From Pseudaquidulcibacter saccharophilus (GTDB taxonomy: Bacteria; Pseudomonadota; Alphaproteobacteria; Caulobacterales; Aquidulcibacteraceae): DNA of 64,000 bases. A model generated the notes under the pieces. The model was not told the DNA's origin. It made no database searches and saw nothing but the letters and a program-made list of their open reading frames with translations. Location of the stretch: contig NZ_JAHWUS010000001.1 of assembly GCF_019455445.1 (NCBI RefSeq), positions 791,856 through 855,855 on the forward strand, given 5' to 3'. The translations under genes were made by a program, and so were the position numbers. Of the stretch, positions 8,662 through 17,152 are shown one piece after another. Position 1 is the stretch's first letter, and each line of letters starts with the position of its first letter.

Positions 8662-9651
8662 ATGTTGAAACGTATTTGCGCATCATTGATTGTCATTGCA
8701 CTTTCTACATCCTTGCCGCAGGCTACATTTGCCAATGATAGTGAGGCGGAATTTGCGTTGGGTGGGCTAACGCTCTTGCAAAGCAAATATATTTCTATGG
8801 ATTCTGAGGATTTGTTTATTTCTGCGGAATTGGTGAAGGTCTCTTATAAGTTTACCAACAATTCTGACAAGGATATAAAAACCACGGTTTCGTTTCCTTT
8901 GCCGGCAATTCCATATGATTTCACCGATCAATATTATGAGGATTTAAACCTTCCCAATTATGATGATTTGAATTTTAAAACCCTTGTTGATGGCAAAGCT
9001 ATTTCATACCGCAAGATTGTTACGGCAGAGCTGGACGGCAAAGATATAACCGAGGTTTTGAAAAAATATAAATTACCAATTGATTGGGTGGCACTTGTCG
9101 GAACTGGGAAAGACTGGTCTGATAGCGTTTCTGTTGAACAGATGGACGATTTAAAAAAGCAAGGTCTTTTAAAAGAATATGATGATGGAACATTCGCCCC
9201 AACATGGTCGGCACGTACCAGCATTGTTCGTGAACAAGTTTTTCCGGCACATAAAACCATTTCGGTTGTGCATTATTATCGCCCTTTAGCGGGTGGCAGT
9301 GTTGGCGGTGCACTATCCGAATTAGACGCAAATCAAGAGTTGGCAAAAGAATATGAAACAAAATATTGCATTGATAAATCATTCTTAAACGGCTTTAAAA
9401 AAGCCGAGGCCGCAGCAATCGCCAAAGAACAATATTATTCAGAAACCTGGCTTGGGTATGTTCTTAAATCGGGTGCAAATTGGCAGGGGCCGATTAAAGA
9501 TTTCCACCTAACAATCGATAAAGGAAGCCCTAAAAATCTGGTCAGCTTTTGCATGGATGGGGTCAAGAAAACCTCATCCACAAAATTCGAAGTCTTCAAA
9601 AAAGACTTTGAACCAACCAAAGATTTAGATATTTTAATCGTTAATTTTTAG
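8662..9651 (+). CDS. DUF4424 family exported protein
   Basis: A 329-residue protein with a Sec signal peptide (about 1-24, cleavage after FA-N). It has the DUF4424 architecture: NDSEAEFALGGLTL at the mature N-terminus, an immunoglobulin-like region with VSYKFTNNSDKDIKTTVSFPLP (about 60-85), and two late cysteines. It is expected in the periplasm or at the outer surface; function is not known. GGAGAGGG lies just upstream of the ATG. Its stop codon overlaps the convergent UbiM-like gene by 4 bp. Confidence 0.75.
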   Translation: MLKRICASLIVIALSTSLPQATFANDSEAEFALGGLTLLQSKYISMDSEDLFISAELVKVSYKFTNNSDKDIKTTVSFPLPAIPYDFTDQYYEDLNLPNYDDLNFKTLVDGKAISYRKIVTAELDGKDITEVLKKYKLPIDWVALVGTGKDWSDSVSVEQMDDLKKQGLLKEYDDGTFAPTWSARTSIVREQVFPAHKTISVVHYYRPLAGGSVGGALSELDANQELAKEYETKYCIDKSFLNGFKKAEAAAIAKEQYYSETWLGYVLKSGANWQGPIKDFHLTIDKGSPKNLVSFCMDGVKKTSSTKFEVFKKDFEPTKDLDILIVNF

Positions 9652-10931
9652 GCATTGCGCAATAGTTTTAACAATTGTAACGGGCGCGGTAATGGCATTG
9701 GATTCCCTGCGTGGTCATCCATTAGTTTATCCATAATCATACCCTTGATTGGTGACATTTTATCGGCAACGCGGATTAAAACCTTGCGCGCAACCTGTGC
9801 CACAGGGTGATCATTGGTATAAAGTTTCACAATGGCGGCCGTGCCAAGATATAATGGCAAGGTTGCACGTTGATGGTTGGTTTCAAACTCTTTTAATACT
9901 GCCCATGAACCTATGTCTTGACCGCGTGCCAAGGCGCTTCGTAACGAGTTTCGTAAAAATTCAATGCCGGTAAGGCCAAAGTTAAAACCATGTGCGGTTA
10001 CGGGGTGCATCCCAACCGCCGCATCACCAATTAGCGCAAAGCGTTTTGATACAAATTTGTCAGAATATACGCCCACCAGTGGGTATGGGTAACGCGCAGT
10101 AATAAGTTCCATTTTACCCAATTTATGACCAAAGTTTTCAGAGCACCATTCGGTGTATTCTTCATCGCTTAGCGCCATAAGGCGTTTGGCCTCATCATGC
10201 TTTACGGTTACTACCATTGAACAGCAATTGTCATTTAGTGGCAAAATCGCCATTGTGTGACCGATGTGGAAATTTTCACTTGCGATATATTCATGTGATT
10301 TTTCATGCCGCATTTTTGCGACAATCATAGTCTTTTCGAAATTATATTTCGATGCCGGAAGGCCAACCATATCGCGAATATCTGAAAAACGGCTGTCCGC
10401 GGCAATTAAGAGTTTTGCATCAAGTTCCGTGCCACTTTTTAATTTTACCACGACATTTTTTGGATTAATTTTTAAATCTTCAATGCCTTCATTGTCATAG
10501 ATTTTTACATTGGCATCATCTTTAACGACATCAATTGCAGACTTACGAATTTCATGGTTAGAAATAATATATGCAAGTTGTTTAGTATCATTTGAACTAA
10601 GCCCCATGAAAAATTCTTCACCAGCATTATAAACTTTGGCAGATTGAATTATTGAAATTTCTTCAGGTGCAATCCTGTCCCACATATCAAGTTCAGACAT
10701 CATATGTTGTGACCGATGTGTAAGCGCAATTTCACGGCCATCATATTTTGGTTCAAGTATTGCGTTCACGCCTTGGCGTTCAATAATTGCAACTTTTAAT
10801 CCAAGTTGCGAGACCGCTTTTGCCGTTGAAAGCCCAGCCGGTCCCGCACCAACAATAATAATGTCGTATTTAACAGAAGTATTATTTTCAGATGGGGTTT
10901 TGGCGGTTTTGCGCGGTTTTGCACTGGTCAC
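9648..10931 (-). CDS. ubiM: FAD-dependent ubiquinone biosynthesis hydroxylase, UbiM-like
   Basis: A 427-residue flavoprotein monooxygenase of the UbiH/UbiF/Coq6 group. It shows the dinucleotide motif VGAGPAGLSTA (27-37), the second FAD motif ALIGDAAVGMHPVTAHGFN near residue 300, and the segment DGREIALTHRS (about 65-75), which I associate with the UbiM subfamily. UbiM hydroxylates the ubiquinone ring in many alpha-, beta- and gammaproteobacteria. The first 20 residues are a Lys/Thr-rich extension, so the true start may lie a little downstream. Family confident; subfamily by recalled motif only. Confidence 0.75.
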   Translation of the reverse strand: MTSAKPRKTAKTPSENNTSVKYDIIIVGAGPAGLSTAKAVSQLGLKVAIIERQGVNAILEPKYDGREIALTHRSQHMMSELDMWDRIAPEEISIIQSAKVYNAGEEFFMGLSSNDTKQLAYIISNHEIRKSAIDVVKDDANVKIYDNEGIEDLKINPKNVVVKLKSGTELDAKLLIAADSRFSDIRDMVGLPASKYNFEKTMIVAKMRHEKSHEYIASENFHIGHTMAILPLNDNCCSMVVTVKHDEAKRLMALSDEEYTEWCSENFGHKLGKMELITARYPYPLVGVYSDKFVSKRFALIGDAAVGMHPVTAHGFNFGLTGIEFLRNSLRSALARGQDIGSWAVLKEFETNHQRATLPLYLGTAAIVKLYTNDHPVAQVARKVLIRVADKMSPIKGMIMDKLMDDHAGNPMPLPRPLQLLKLLRNA

Positions 10932-11225
10932 TTTAATTGTCCTTATTTAATGCAATTTAATATATGCCTTTTGCCCCAAATGCGACAATTTTGCCATGCG
11001 ACATAGTTGCTTAGGTGGCGATGTAAATATTTCCTAGTGTTACAGTTGGTAATTGATAAATCAAAATATTCGGATATATTAAGGTAATTTTAGTTGGAAT
11101 GAGTCTTGGTTGGGCGTAATGTTTTTAGCATTATTTCTGACATTTTGTCCCACCTAAAATGTTTTAAAAACAATCAGTTAATTCGAATTTGTATTTCAAT
11201 TTGGGTAAATCCATTAATTAAATAA
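10932..11225. other. Intergenic region without recognised gene
   Basis: About 290 bp of A+T-rich sequence between the divergent ubiM-like and cyd genes. No ORF with coding character was found. A 12-bp dyad TTGAT-AA-ATCAA (11053-11064) is present, but its spacer is 2 bp shorter than an FNR/Anr box requires. Confidence 0.5.
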
Positions 11226-11272
11226 TTGACAATTAATTGTTGTACTACTAATACAACAATTAATTGTTGTAT
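11226..11272 (+). promoter_or_regulatory. cyd operon sigma70 promoter with overlapping 22-bp palindromic operator
   Basis: TTGACA (11226-11231), 17 bp, TAATAC (11249-11254) is a near-consensus housekeeping promoter. Overlapping the -10 box and probable start point is a perfect 22-bp palindrome at 11251-11272 (half-site ATACAACAATT). A partial copy with the same right half lies at 11230-11244, over the -35/spacer, 27 bp away centre to centre. The arrangement indicates a repressor that occupies the core promoter. Confidence 0.75.
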
Positions 11273-11301
11273 GGATAATGCAACAATATAAGGAGCGGTA
11301 G

Positions 11302-11451
11302 ATGCAAGACCGTGGTTTAGTCAAAAAAATCTTTGCCGTTATTGGGGTCAAGTTGATTTTGCTTACCCTAATATGGGCGTTTTTTATTAATGACTACAAG
11401 GTCTCGGTCACGCCACAATCGGTAGAATCACATTTTTCTATCAATAAATAA
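11302..11451 (+). CDS. cydP: CydP-like small subunit of cytochrome bd oxidase
   Basis: A 49-residue ORF preceded by AGGAG at 11291-11295, encoding one transmembrane helix (about 8-28) with the segment VKLILLTLIWAFFI, then a short periplasmic tail with the pattern VSVTPQSVESHF. Tiny proteins of this form precede cydA in many proteobacteria and are annotated as the putative small subunit CydP. It ends 20 bp before cydA and is first in the operon behind the promoter at 11226-11254. Confidence 0.75.
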   Translation: MQDRGLVKKIFAVIGVKLILLTLIWAFFINDYKVSVTPQSVESHFSINK

Positions 11452-11471
11452 CTCAAGAAAAGGCGATAATT

Positions 11472-13001
11472 ATGCAGGAGCATTTGGTAGATATTTCGCG
11501 GTTACAATTCGCAATTACCGCGCTTTACCATTTCTTGTTCGTACCACTTACTTTGGGGATGACATTCATATTGGTGATTATGGAAAGCACCTATGTCATG
11601 ACGGGCAAGCAAATTTATAAGGATATGACAAAATTTTGGGGCAAACTATTTGGGATTAACTTTGCCCTTGGTGTAACTACTGGTATCACGATGGAATTCC
11701 AATTCGGCACCAATTGGGCATATTATTCGCATTATGTGGGTGACATATTTGGTGCACCATTGGCAATCGAAGGTTTGATGGCGTTCTTTTTGGAATCAAC
11801 TTTTATTGGCCTTTTCTTCTTTGGTTGGGATAAATTAAGTAAACAAAAACACCTTTTGGTGACTATTCTAATGGCGATTGCCACTAATTTATCGGCATTG
11901 TGGATTTTGATTGCCAATGGTTGGATGCAAAATCCGGTTGGTTCTGATTTCTCTTATGTAACCATGCGTATGGAAATGACCAGTTTCTGGGACGTTATTT
12001 TTAACCACGATGCGCAGGCAAAATTCGTGCATACGGTTTCCGCGGGTTATGTAACCGGTGCGATTTTTGTGCTTGCGATTTCTTCATATTATTTATTGCG
12101 TAACAAGCATGTGGAATTTGCCAAACGTTCATTCCGCATCGCGGCGGCGTTTGGTTTGGCAGCAAGCTGTTCAGTTATCGTTTTGGGTGATGAATCTGGC
12201 TATACAGTAAGTGAAGCACAAAAATCAAAAATGGCGGCACTCGAAGCCATGTGGCATACGGAAAAAGCCCCTGCGGGTTTGACGCTAGTTGCCAGTATTA
12301 ATGAAAAAGCACAAAAGAATGATTGGGAAATTAAAATCCCTTATGTGCTCGGCTTAATTGGTACACGTAGTGTCGATAAAGAATTACCAGGTATCTTGGA
12401 AATCAAAGCCGAGAATAAAGAACGGATCATCAAGGGCATTACTGCGGTAAAAATGCTTGATGAGTTGCGTAAAAATCCGAAAAACCCTGAACTTGCAGCA
12501 CAATTTGAAAAAGTAAAAGGTGATTTGGGTTATGGTTTATTGCTTCGTAAATATGTCACTAATATGGACGAAGTAACACCTGAAATTATTACCAAAGCCG
12601 TCAATGACACTATTCCAAAAGTTACACCAATGTTCTGGAGCTTTAGGGTGATGGTAGGTCTTGGTTTCACAATGTTATTCTTGTTCATTGCATCATTTTA
12701 TTATTCGGTAAAAGGTAATTTTGCCGAAAAGAAATGGCTTTTGACTGCTGCTACATTGGCATTGCCCTTCCCGTGGATTGCCTCCGAAGTTGGTTGGTTT
12801 GTTGCCGAATATGGTCGTCAACCATGGACAATTTACGGTGTGTTACCAACCCATTTGTCGGTTTCCGCATTTAGTGTTGCAAATGTTTACGGTTCTTTGG
12901 CTGGCTTTATTGGCTTCTATACTTTGCTCTTGGTGGTTGAAATGTATCTGATGATAAAATTCGCCCGCCTTGGTCCACAAAATTACGCAACTCCGCATTA
13001 A
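11472..13001 (+). CDS. cydA: Cytochrome bd ubiquinol oxidase subunit I
   Basis: A 509-residue CydA, which oxidises quinol and, with CydB, reduces oxygen at high affinity. Visible are the haem-ligand histidine near residue 20 (ALYHFLFVPLTLGM), the second histidine region around 186 (FVHTVSAGYVTGA), the GRQPWTIYGVLPT motif near 447, and a long Q-loop (about 250-390) of the E. coli-like long class. It is part of cydP-cydA-cydB-cydX-ybgE. Confidence 0.97.
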   Translation: MQEHLVDISRLQFAITALYHFLFVPLTLGMTFILVIMESTYVMTGKQIYKDMTKFWGKLFGINFALGVTTGITMEFQFGTNWAYYSHYVGDIFGAPLAIEGLMAFFLESTFIGLFFFGWDKLSKQKHLLVTILMAIATNLSALWILIANGWMQNPVGSDFSYVTMRMEMTSFWDVIFNHDAQAKFVHTVSAGYVTGAIFVLAISSYYLLRNKHVEFAKRSFRIAAAFGLAASCSVIVLGDESGYTVSEAQKSKMAALEAMWHTEKAPAGLTLVASINEKAQKNDWEIKIPYVLGLIGTRSVDKELPGILEIKAENKERIIKGITAVKMLDELRKNPKNPELAAQFEKVKGDLGYGLLLRKYVTNMDEVTPEIITKAVNDTIPKVTPMFWSFRVMVGLGFTMLFLFIASFYYSVKGNFAEKKWLLTAATLALPFPWIASEVGWFVAEYGRQPWTIYGVLPTHLSVSAFSVANVYGSLAGFIGFYTLLLVVEMYLMIKFARLGPQNYATPH

Positions 13002-13014
13002 TCAGGGGATTAAA

Positions 13015-14154
13015 ATGTTAGATTATACAATTTTAAAAATTATCTGGTGGGTGTTGGTTGGTGTACTTTTAATCGGCTTTGCGATTATGGATGGTCACGA
13101 TATGGGCGTTGGCACATTGCTACCATTCGTTGGAAAAGGCGATACTGAAAGGCGTGTTGTTATCAATACCGTCGCCCCACATTGGGATGGTAATCAGGTT
13201 TGGTTTATTACTGCGGGTGGCGCGGTTTTTGCGGCGTGGCCACTTGTTTACGCTACTGCATTCTCTGGTTTTTATTGGGCAATGATGGCGGTGCTATGGT
13301 CACTATTCTTTAGACCCGTAGGTTTTGATTATCGTTCAAAGATCGAAAACAAAACTTGGCGTCAAACATGGGATATCGGTCTGTTTATTGGTGGATTTGT
13401 GCCTCCAGTAATTTTCGGCGTGGCATTTGGTAATCTTTTACAGGGTGTTCCATTCTATTTCGACAATAATCTTTTGCCGCATTATACAGGAAGCTTCTGG
13501 GCATTATTGAACCCGTTTGCATTATTGTGTGGTTTGGTTTCAAGTTCGATGATTACTTTCCACGGCGCCAATTATCTTATGCTGCGTACCGAAGGCGATA
13601 TTTATAATCGCTCAAAAATTGCAGCAATGATTTTTGGACCATTGACACTTGTTTTATTTGCCCTGGCCGGTGTTTGGTTGAAAATGGGTATAAGTGGTTA
13701 TGCACTTGTTGGAAATTATGACATTGGTGCATTGCCAAACCCGCTTGATAAAACAGTTGTTCATGAGGTTGGCGCATGGATGAAAAATTATTCCGCAATG
13801 CCGATAAGTATGGCGGTTCCGGCACTTGGTTTTGCGGCAGGTCTTATCGCAATCTTGCTTGCAAAAATGAATAAATCCGGTGCGGGTTTTGTCTTTACCT
13901 CTTTGATGATGGCAGGAATAATTGGTACCGCAGGGGTTTCAATGTTTCCATTCATTATGCCTTCGTCAACCGATCCAAAATCAAGCCTTTTGGTTTGGGA
14001 TAGCGTTTCGAGCCATCTAACATTGGCGGTTATGTTCTGGGCGGCGATAATTTTTGTTCCAATCATTATCTTCTATACCTCTTGGGCATACAAAGTCATG
14101 AGTGGCAAAGTCACCAAGGAATATATCGAAGAAAACAAACACAGCGTCTATTAA
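13015..14154 (+). CDS. cydB: Cytochrome bd ubiquinol oxidase subunit II
   Basis: A 379-residue membrane subunit with the conserved N-terminus IIWWVLVGVLLIGFAIMDGHDMGVG and the APHWDGNQVWFITAGGA motif. CydB supports haem binding and oxygen access in the oxidase. The start at 13015 has CAGGGGAT upstream; an in-frame ATG at 12970 inside cydA is rejected because it adds non-family residues. It is separated by 13 bp from cydA and 12 bp from cydX. Confidence 0.97.
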   Translation: MLDYTILKIIWWVLVGVLLIGFAIMDGHDMGVGTLLPFVGKGDTERRVVINTVAPHWDGNQVWFITAGGAVFAAWPLVYATAFSGFYWAMMAVLWSLFFRPVGFDYRSKIENKTWRQTWDIGLFIGGFVPPVIFGVAFGNLLQGVPFYFDNNLLPHYTGSFWALLNPFALLCGLVSSSMITFHGANYLMLRTEGDIYNRSKIAAMIFGPLTLVLFALAGVWLKMGISGYALVGNYDIGALPNPLDKTVVHEVGAWMKNYSAMPISMAVPALGFAAGLIAILLAKMNKSGAGFVFTSLMMAGIIGTAGVSMFPFIMPSSTDPKSSLLVWDSVSSHLTLAVMFWAAIIFVPIIIFYTSWAYKVMSGKVTKEYIEENKHSVY

Positions 14155-14166
14155 GGAGTATTTATA

Positions 14167-14271
14167 ATGTGGTATTTCGCATGGGTTTTAGGCGTTGGCT
14201 TTGCAATTTTGTTTGCAATTTTAAACGCAATATGGGGCGAAAATGAAGAAGAACGCCGCAATTCAAAATAA
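14167..14271 (+). CDS. cydX: Cytochrome bd oxidase small subunit CydX
   Basis: A 34-residue single-helix protein beginning MWYFAWVLGVGFA, the CydX/YbgT signature, followed by an acidic tail (NAIWGENEEE). CydX stabilises the CydAB haem site in E. coli. AAGGAG stands upstream of the ATG. It overlaps the following ybgE-like ORF by 29 bp in another frame. Confidence 0.92.
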   Translation: MWYFAWVLGVGFAILFAILNAIWGENEEERRNSK

Positions 14272-14548
14272 CACAAAACCACCCCAAAAAGAGGGGGCGA
14301 CCGGCATAAGCTGGTCGTCCCTAATCCTTGGCTTGGGGATAATGTTTTTGGGAAGTATTTACCCTTTTGTCTTTGCCAAAAACGGCGCGGTTAATCATGG
14401 CGTTTTAATGCTTTTCATGTGGGCGATGGCGGCGGGGATTATTCGTGGTGTTGGGTTCATACCATCCAACCCGATTTTGCGAATGGTGGCGTCATCATAT
14501 GCGGCGTTTATCGCATTTGCATTAGCGCTTGTGCTGATGTTTGCATAA
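14243..14548 (+). CDS. ybgE: cyd operon YbgE family protein
   Basis: A 101-residue membrane protein with three predicted helices (about 26-44, 50-68, 80-100) and the HGV..GVGF motif pattern of YbgE, which follows cydX in E. coli too. Its precise role is unknown. It overlaps cydX by 29 bp, so its ATG (14243) lies in the cydX tail; translational coupling is likely. Confidence 0.7.
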   Translation: MKKNAAIQNNTKPPQKEGATGISWSSLILGLGIMFLGSIYPFVFAKNGAVNHGVLMLFMWAMAAGIIRGVGFIPSNPILRMVASSYAAFIAFALALVLMFA

Positions 14549-14604
14549 AAGACCGTCACAAAAACTTCACTAATTATTCGCGTATTTGCAAAACGACACC
14601 TCTA

Positions 14605-14630
14605 TCGACACCAATTAATATTGGTGTTGA
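14605..14630. promoter_or_regulatory. Palindrome upstream of the TonB receptor
   Basis: ACACCAAT-N4-ATTGGTGT is a perfect 8-bp inverted repeat, extendable by further pairs with one mismatch, ending about 18 bp before the receptor ATG. No U-tract follows, so it is more likely an operator or leader hairpin for the receptor-phytase unit than a terminator for the cyd operon. Confidence 0.45.
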
Positions 14631-14647
14631 TTAGGGGTAAATCACAA

Positions 14648-17149
14648 ATGTCAAAAAAAATCATTCTTGCGGCGGCTATATCGTCTGCGGCGTTCATTGC
14701 TGGCTATGCATATGCTGATGAAGATACAAAAACTGTTGTCGTATTTGGAACGCGTGCAGCGGAAAGAAATTCTATCGAGCAACAGAAGAATTCAAAAAAT
14801 CTTGTAAATATTATTACCGCTAATGATGCGGGCAAACTTCCTGATCAAAACGTAGCCGAGGCTGTGCAACGCGCACCAGGCGTCACAATGGATGACGACC
14901 AAGGCGAGGGGCGTTATGTTGTAATTCGTGGCCTTGACCCATCTATGGCTGCGGTGCGGGTAAATGGCCAAGAGGCCGCGGCACCAGAAACCGATACACG
15001 CTCGGTTAAACTTGATACAGTCCCTGCTGGCTTGGTTGGTTCTGTTGAAATTATTAAAAACCAAAGCGCAGAGTATGATGCCAATGCCATTGCCGGAGTG
15101 GTGAATATCAAAACAATTTCTGCTTTTGATAAGAAAAAGCCGTTCATTGCAGGTCGTGTGAGTGGAACTTATATCGACTTGAATAAAAAGAATGCTTATG
15201 ACGCTGACTTCTCTGGCGCAAAAAGATTTGGCGCAAATGGTGAATTTGGGGTTGCTTTTGCATTGAACGCTTCACGTCGCCCGCAAGCATCAGAAAACCT
15301 TCAAGGTACTGAAAGCTGGTCTGATACTGGTATTCCAAATGATTGGCGTCTTCGTTCATATTATGTAATTCGTAATCGCCAAGGTGCGGCATTAAACCTT
15401 GATTATCGTCCGAATGACAATATTCAACTTTATGCCAAGACACTTTATTCACACTTTACAGATCTTGAACAACGCCAGCAATTTCGTGTGAACCTTGATG
15501 GTGCAACTTTAACATCACTAGGTAATGATACTTATTCATTTACCGCAGCAAAAGCGGCAACGCGCGACATGAAATATCGTGATGAGGATGAAAAAATCCT
15601 AACTGCGAATATTGGCGGTAAATATTTCATGGGGCAAAACAAACTTGAAGTTGATTTCACAAATTCAAGCGCCAAAAAGAATGATGACCCGCGTTATAAT
15701 TTTTTGTACACAAGTGGCAAGAAAAACCTTACTGGCACGCTTGATCTAAACGATACGCTTTTCACCGTTACGCCAGCGGCAATATATTATGACGCTTCAC
15801 AATATACATCGAAAGATTCAAAATCTAAGGCCGCTATTTTAGAAGCCGATCATTACCAAGAAGATTTGAACCAATTCAAGGCAGATTATACAATGCCAAC
15901 TGAATTGTTTGGCAATACAGAGTTTAAGTTTGGTGTGAAATATACTGATCGCCATAAACAAAGTGCAATTGATTACCGCGCATATAGCGTGAGCGGATTG
16001 GTGCTTTCAAACTTTACAACCGGAATTGTTGACCCAATGTATGGCTCTAAATATGCGTTTGGGCCGGGCGTTGATTTCCAAAAATCACTTGATTATGCGC
16101 GTGCAAATAACCTTCTGGTTCTTGATAGTGCTGCATCGGCCGCATCTGATTTGGGTGGCGACTATGATGTAAAAGAAAAAGTTACCGCTGCATATGCACA
16201 AGCAACCATAACAAATGGCGATTTGACAATTATTCCAGGTATTCGTTTTGAACATACCAATTCAGAATTTGCCGCAAAGAAGTTTACATTATCATCACCG
16301 CTTGATCTCGGCTTTAATAACTTTGGTTCAAAAGATTATAACGATTTCTTCCCATCCGTTGTTGGTAAATATTCACTTGGTGATAATCAACAGTTGAGAT
16401 TTGCTGTCACAACCTCAATCGGCAGACCAAATTATGTTGATATCGCACCTTATGTAAATATTGATACAAGTGGCGATAAAATCGAGCAGGGCAACCCTGA
16501 CCTAAAACCACTTAAATCGACAAACCTTGATTTGGGTTATGAACATTATTTTGGTAAAGGTGCGGTGGCATCAGTTCAGGCTTTTTATAAGGACATCAAA
16601 GATCCGATTTTCCAAACTAGTAGTGTAGTTTCGGGTGGAACTTATGACGGTTATTCTTTGTCAAGTTTTGCCAACCTTTCTAGTGCTTATGTTTATGGTG
16701 TTGAGCTTAGCTACGTAAATCAATTCACATCATTGCCGGCGCCATTTGATGGTTTTGGGGTTAATCTTAACTTGACCTTGCAAAAATCATCAACCGATGG
16801 TGCACCGGGTAGAAGTGACAAAGTCCGTTTGATTTATACTTCTGATACAACTGGCACAGCCGAACTAACTTATGAGAAAAAGAACCTTACTGCACGCCTT
16901 GCTTATTCGTATCGTTCTGAATTCTTGGATACATTGGGCGAAACAAAAGCCACCGATATTTATACAAACGGTCGTGGAAAAGTTGACTTTAAAGTTGGTT
17001 ATGCGCTTACTGATAATGTGCAAGTATTTGTTCAAGGTAAAAACCTTAATGAATCGCAATGGCGTAGATATATCGGACAACGCAACCATTTGGTTGAAAA
17101 CGAATTCTATGGCAAAACATGGTCTTTTGGTGTTGAGGCGAAGTTCTAA
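14648..17149 (+). CDS. TonB-dependent receptor, phytase-linked
   Basis: An 833-residue outer-membrane receptor: signal peptide (about 1-23, cut after AYA), a TonB-box-like stretch KTVVVFGTR (about 28-36), plug domain with LPDQNVAEAVQRAPGV and VVIRGLDPSMAAVRVNGQE, and a 22-strand-type barrel ending in FGVEAKF with terminal Phe. It uses the ATG at 14648 with AGGGG upstream. A histidine acid phosphatase follows after 3 bp, suggesting uptake of phosphate esters such as inositol phosphates or of their products. The substrate is inferred from the neighbour only. Confidence 0.88.
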   Translation: MSKKIILAAAISSAAFIAGYAYADEDTKTVVVFGTRAAERNSIEQQKNSKNLVNIITANDAGKLPDQNVAEAVQRAPGVTMDDDQGEGRYVVIRGLDPSMAAVRVNGQEAAAPETDTRSVKLDTVPAGLVGSVEIIKNQSAEYDANAIAGVVNIKTISAFDKKKPFIAGRVSGTYIDLNKKNAYDADFSGAKRFGANGEFGVAFALNASRRPQASENLQGTESWSDTGIPNDWRLRSYYVIRNRQGAALNLDYRPNDNIQLYAKTLYSHFTDLEQRQQFRVNLDGATLTSLGNDTYSFTAAKAATRDMKYRDEDEKILTANIGGKYFMGQNKLEVDFTNSSAKKNDDPRYNFLYTSGKKNLTGTLDLNDTLFTVTPAAIYYDASQYTSKDSKSKAAILEADHYQEDLNQFKADYTMPTELFGNTEFKFGVKYTDRHKQSAIDYRAYSVSGLVLSNFTTGIVDPMYGSKYAFGPGVDFQKSLDYARANNLLVLDSAASAASDLGGDYDVKEKVTAAYAQATITNGDLTIIPGIRFEHTNSEFAAKKFTLSSPLDLGFNNFGSKDYNDFFPSVVGKYSLGDNQQLRFAVTTSIGRPNYVDIAPYVNIDTSGDKIEQGNPDLKPLKSTNLDLGYEHYFGKGAVASVQAFYKDIKDPIFQTSSVVSGGTYDGYSLSSFANLSSAYVYGVELSYVNQFTSLPAPFDGFGVNLNLTLQKSSTDGAPGRSDKVRLIYTSDTTGTAELTYEKKNLTARLAYSYRSEFLDTLGETKATDIYTNGRGKVDFKVGYALTDNVQVFVQGKNLNESQWRRYIGQRNHLVENEFYGKTWSFGVEAKF

Positions 17150-17152
17150 TTC

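Noticed and set aside
11053..11064. FNR/Anr-like box TTGAT-AA-ATCAA upstream of the cyd operon
   Set aside because: The spacer is 2 bp instead of 4, and it lies about 160 bp upstream of the recognisable cyd promoter.
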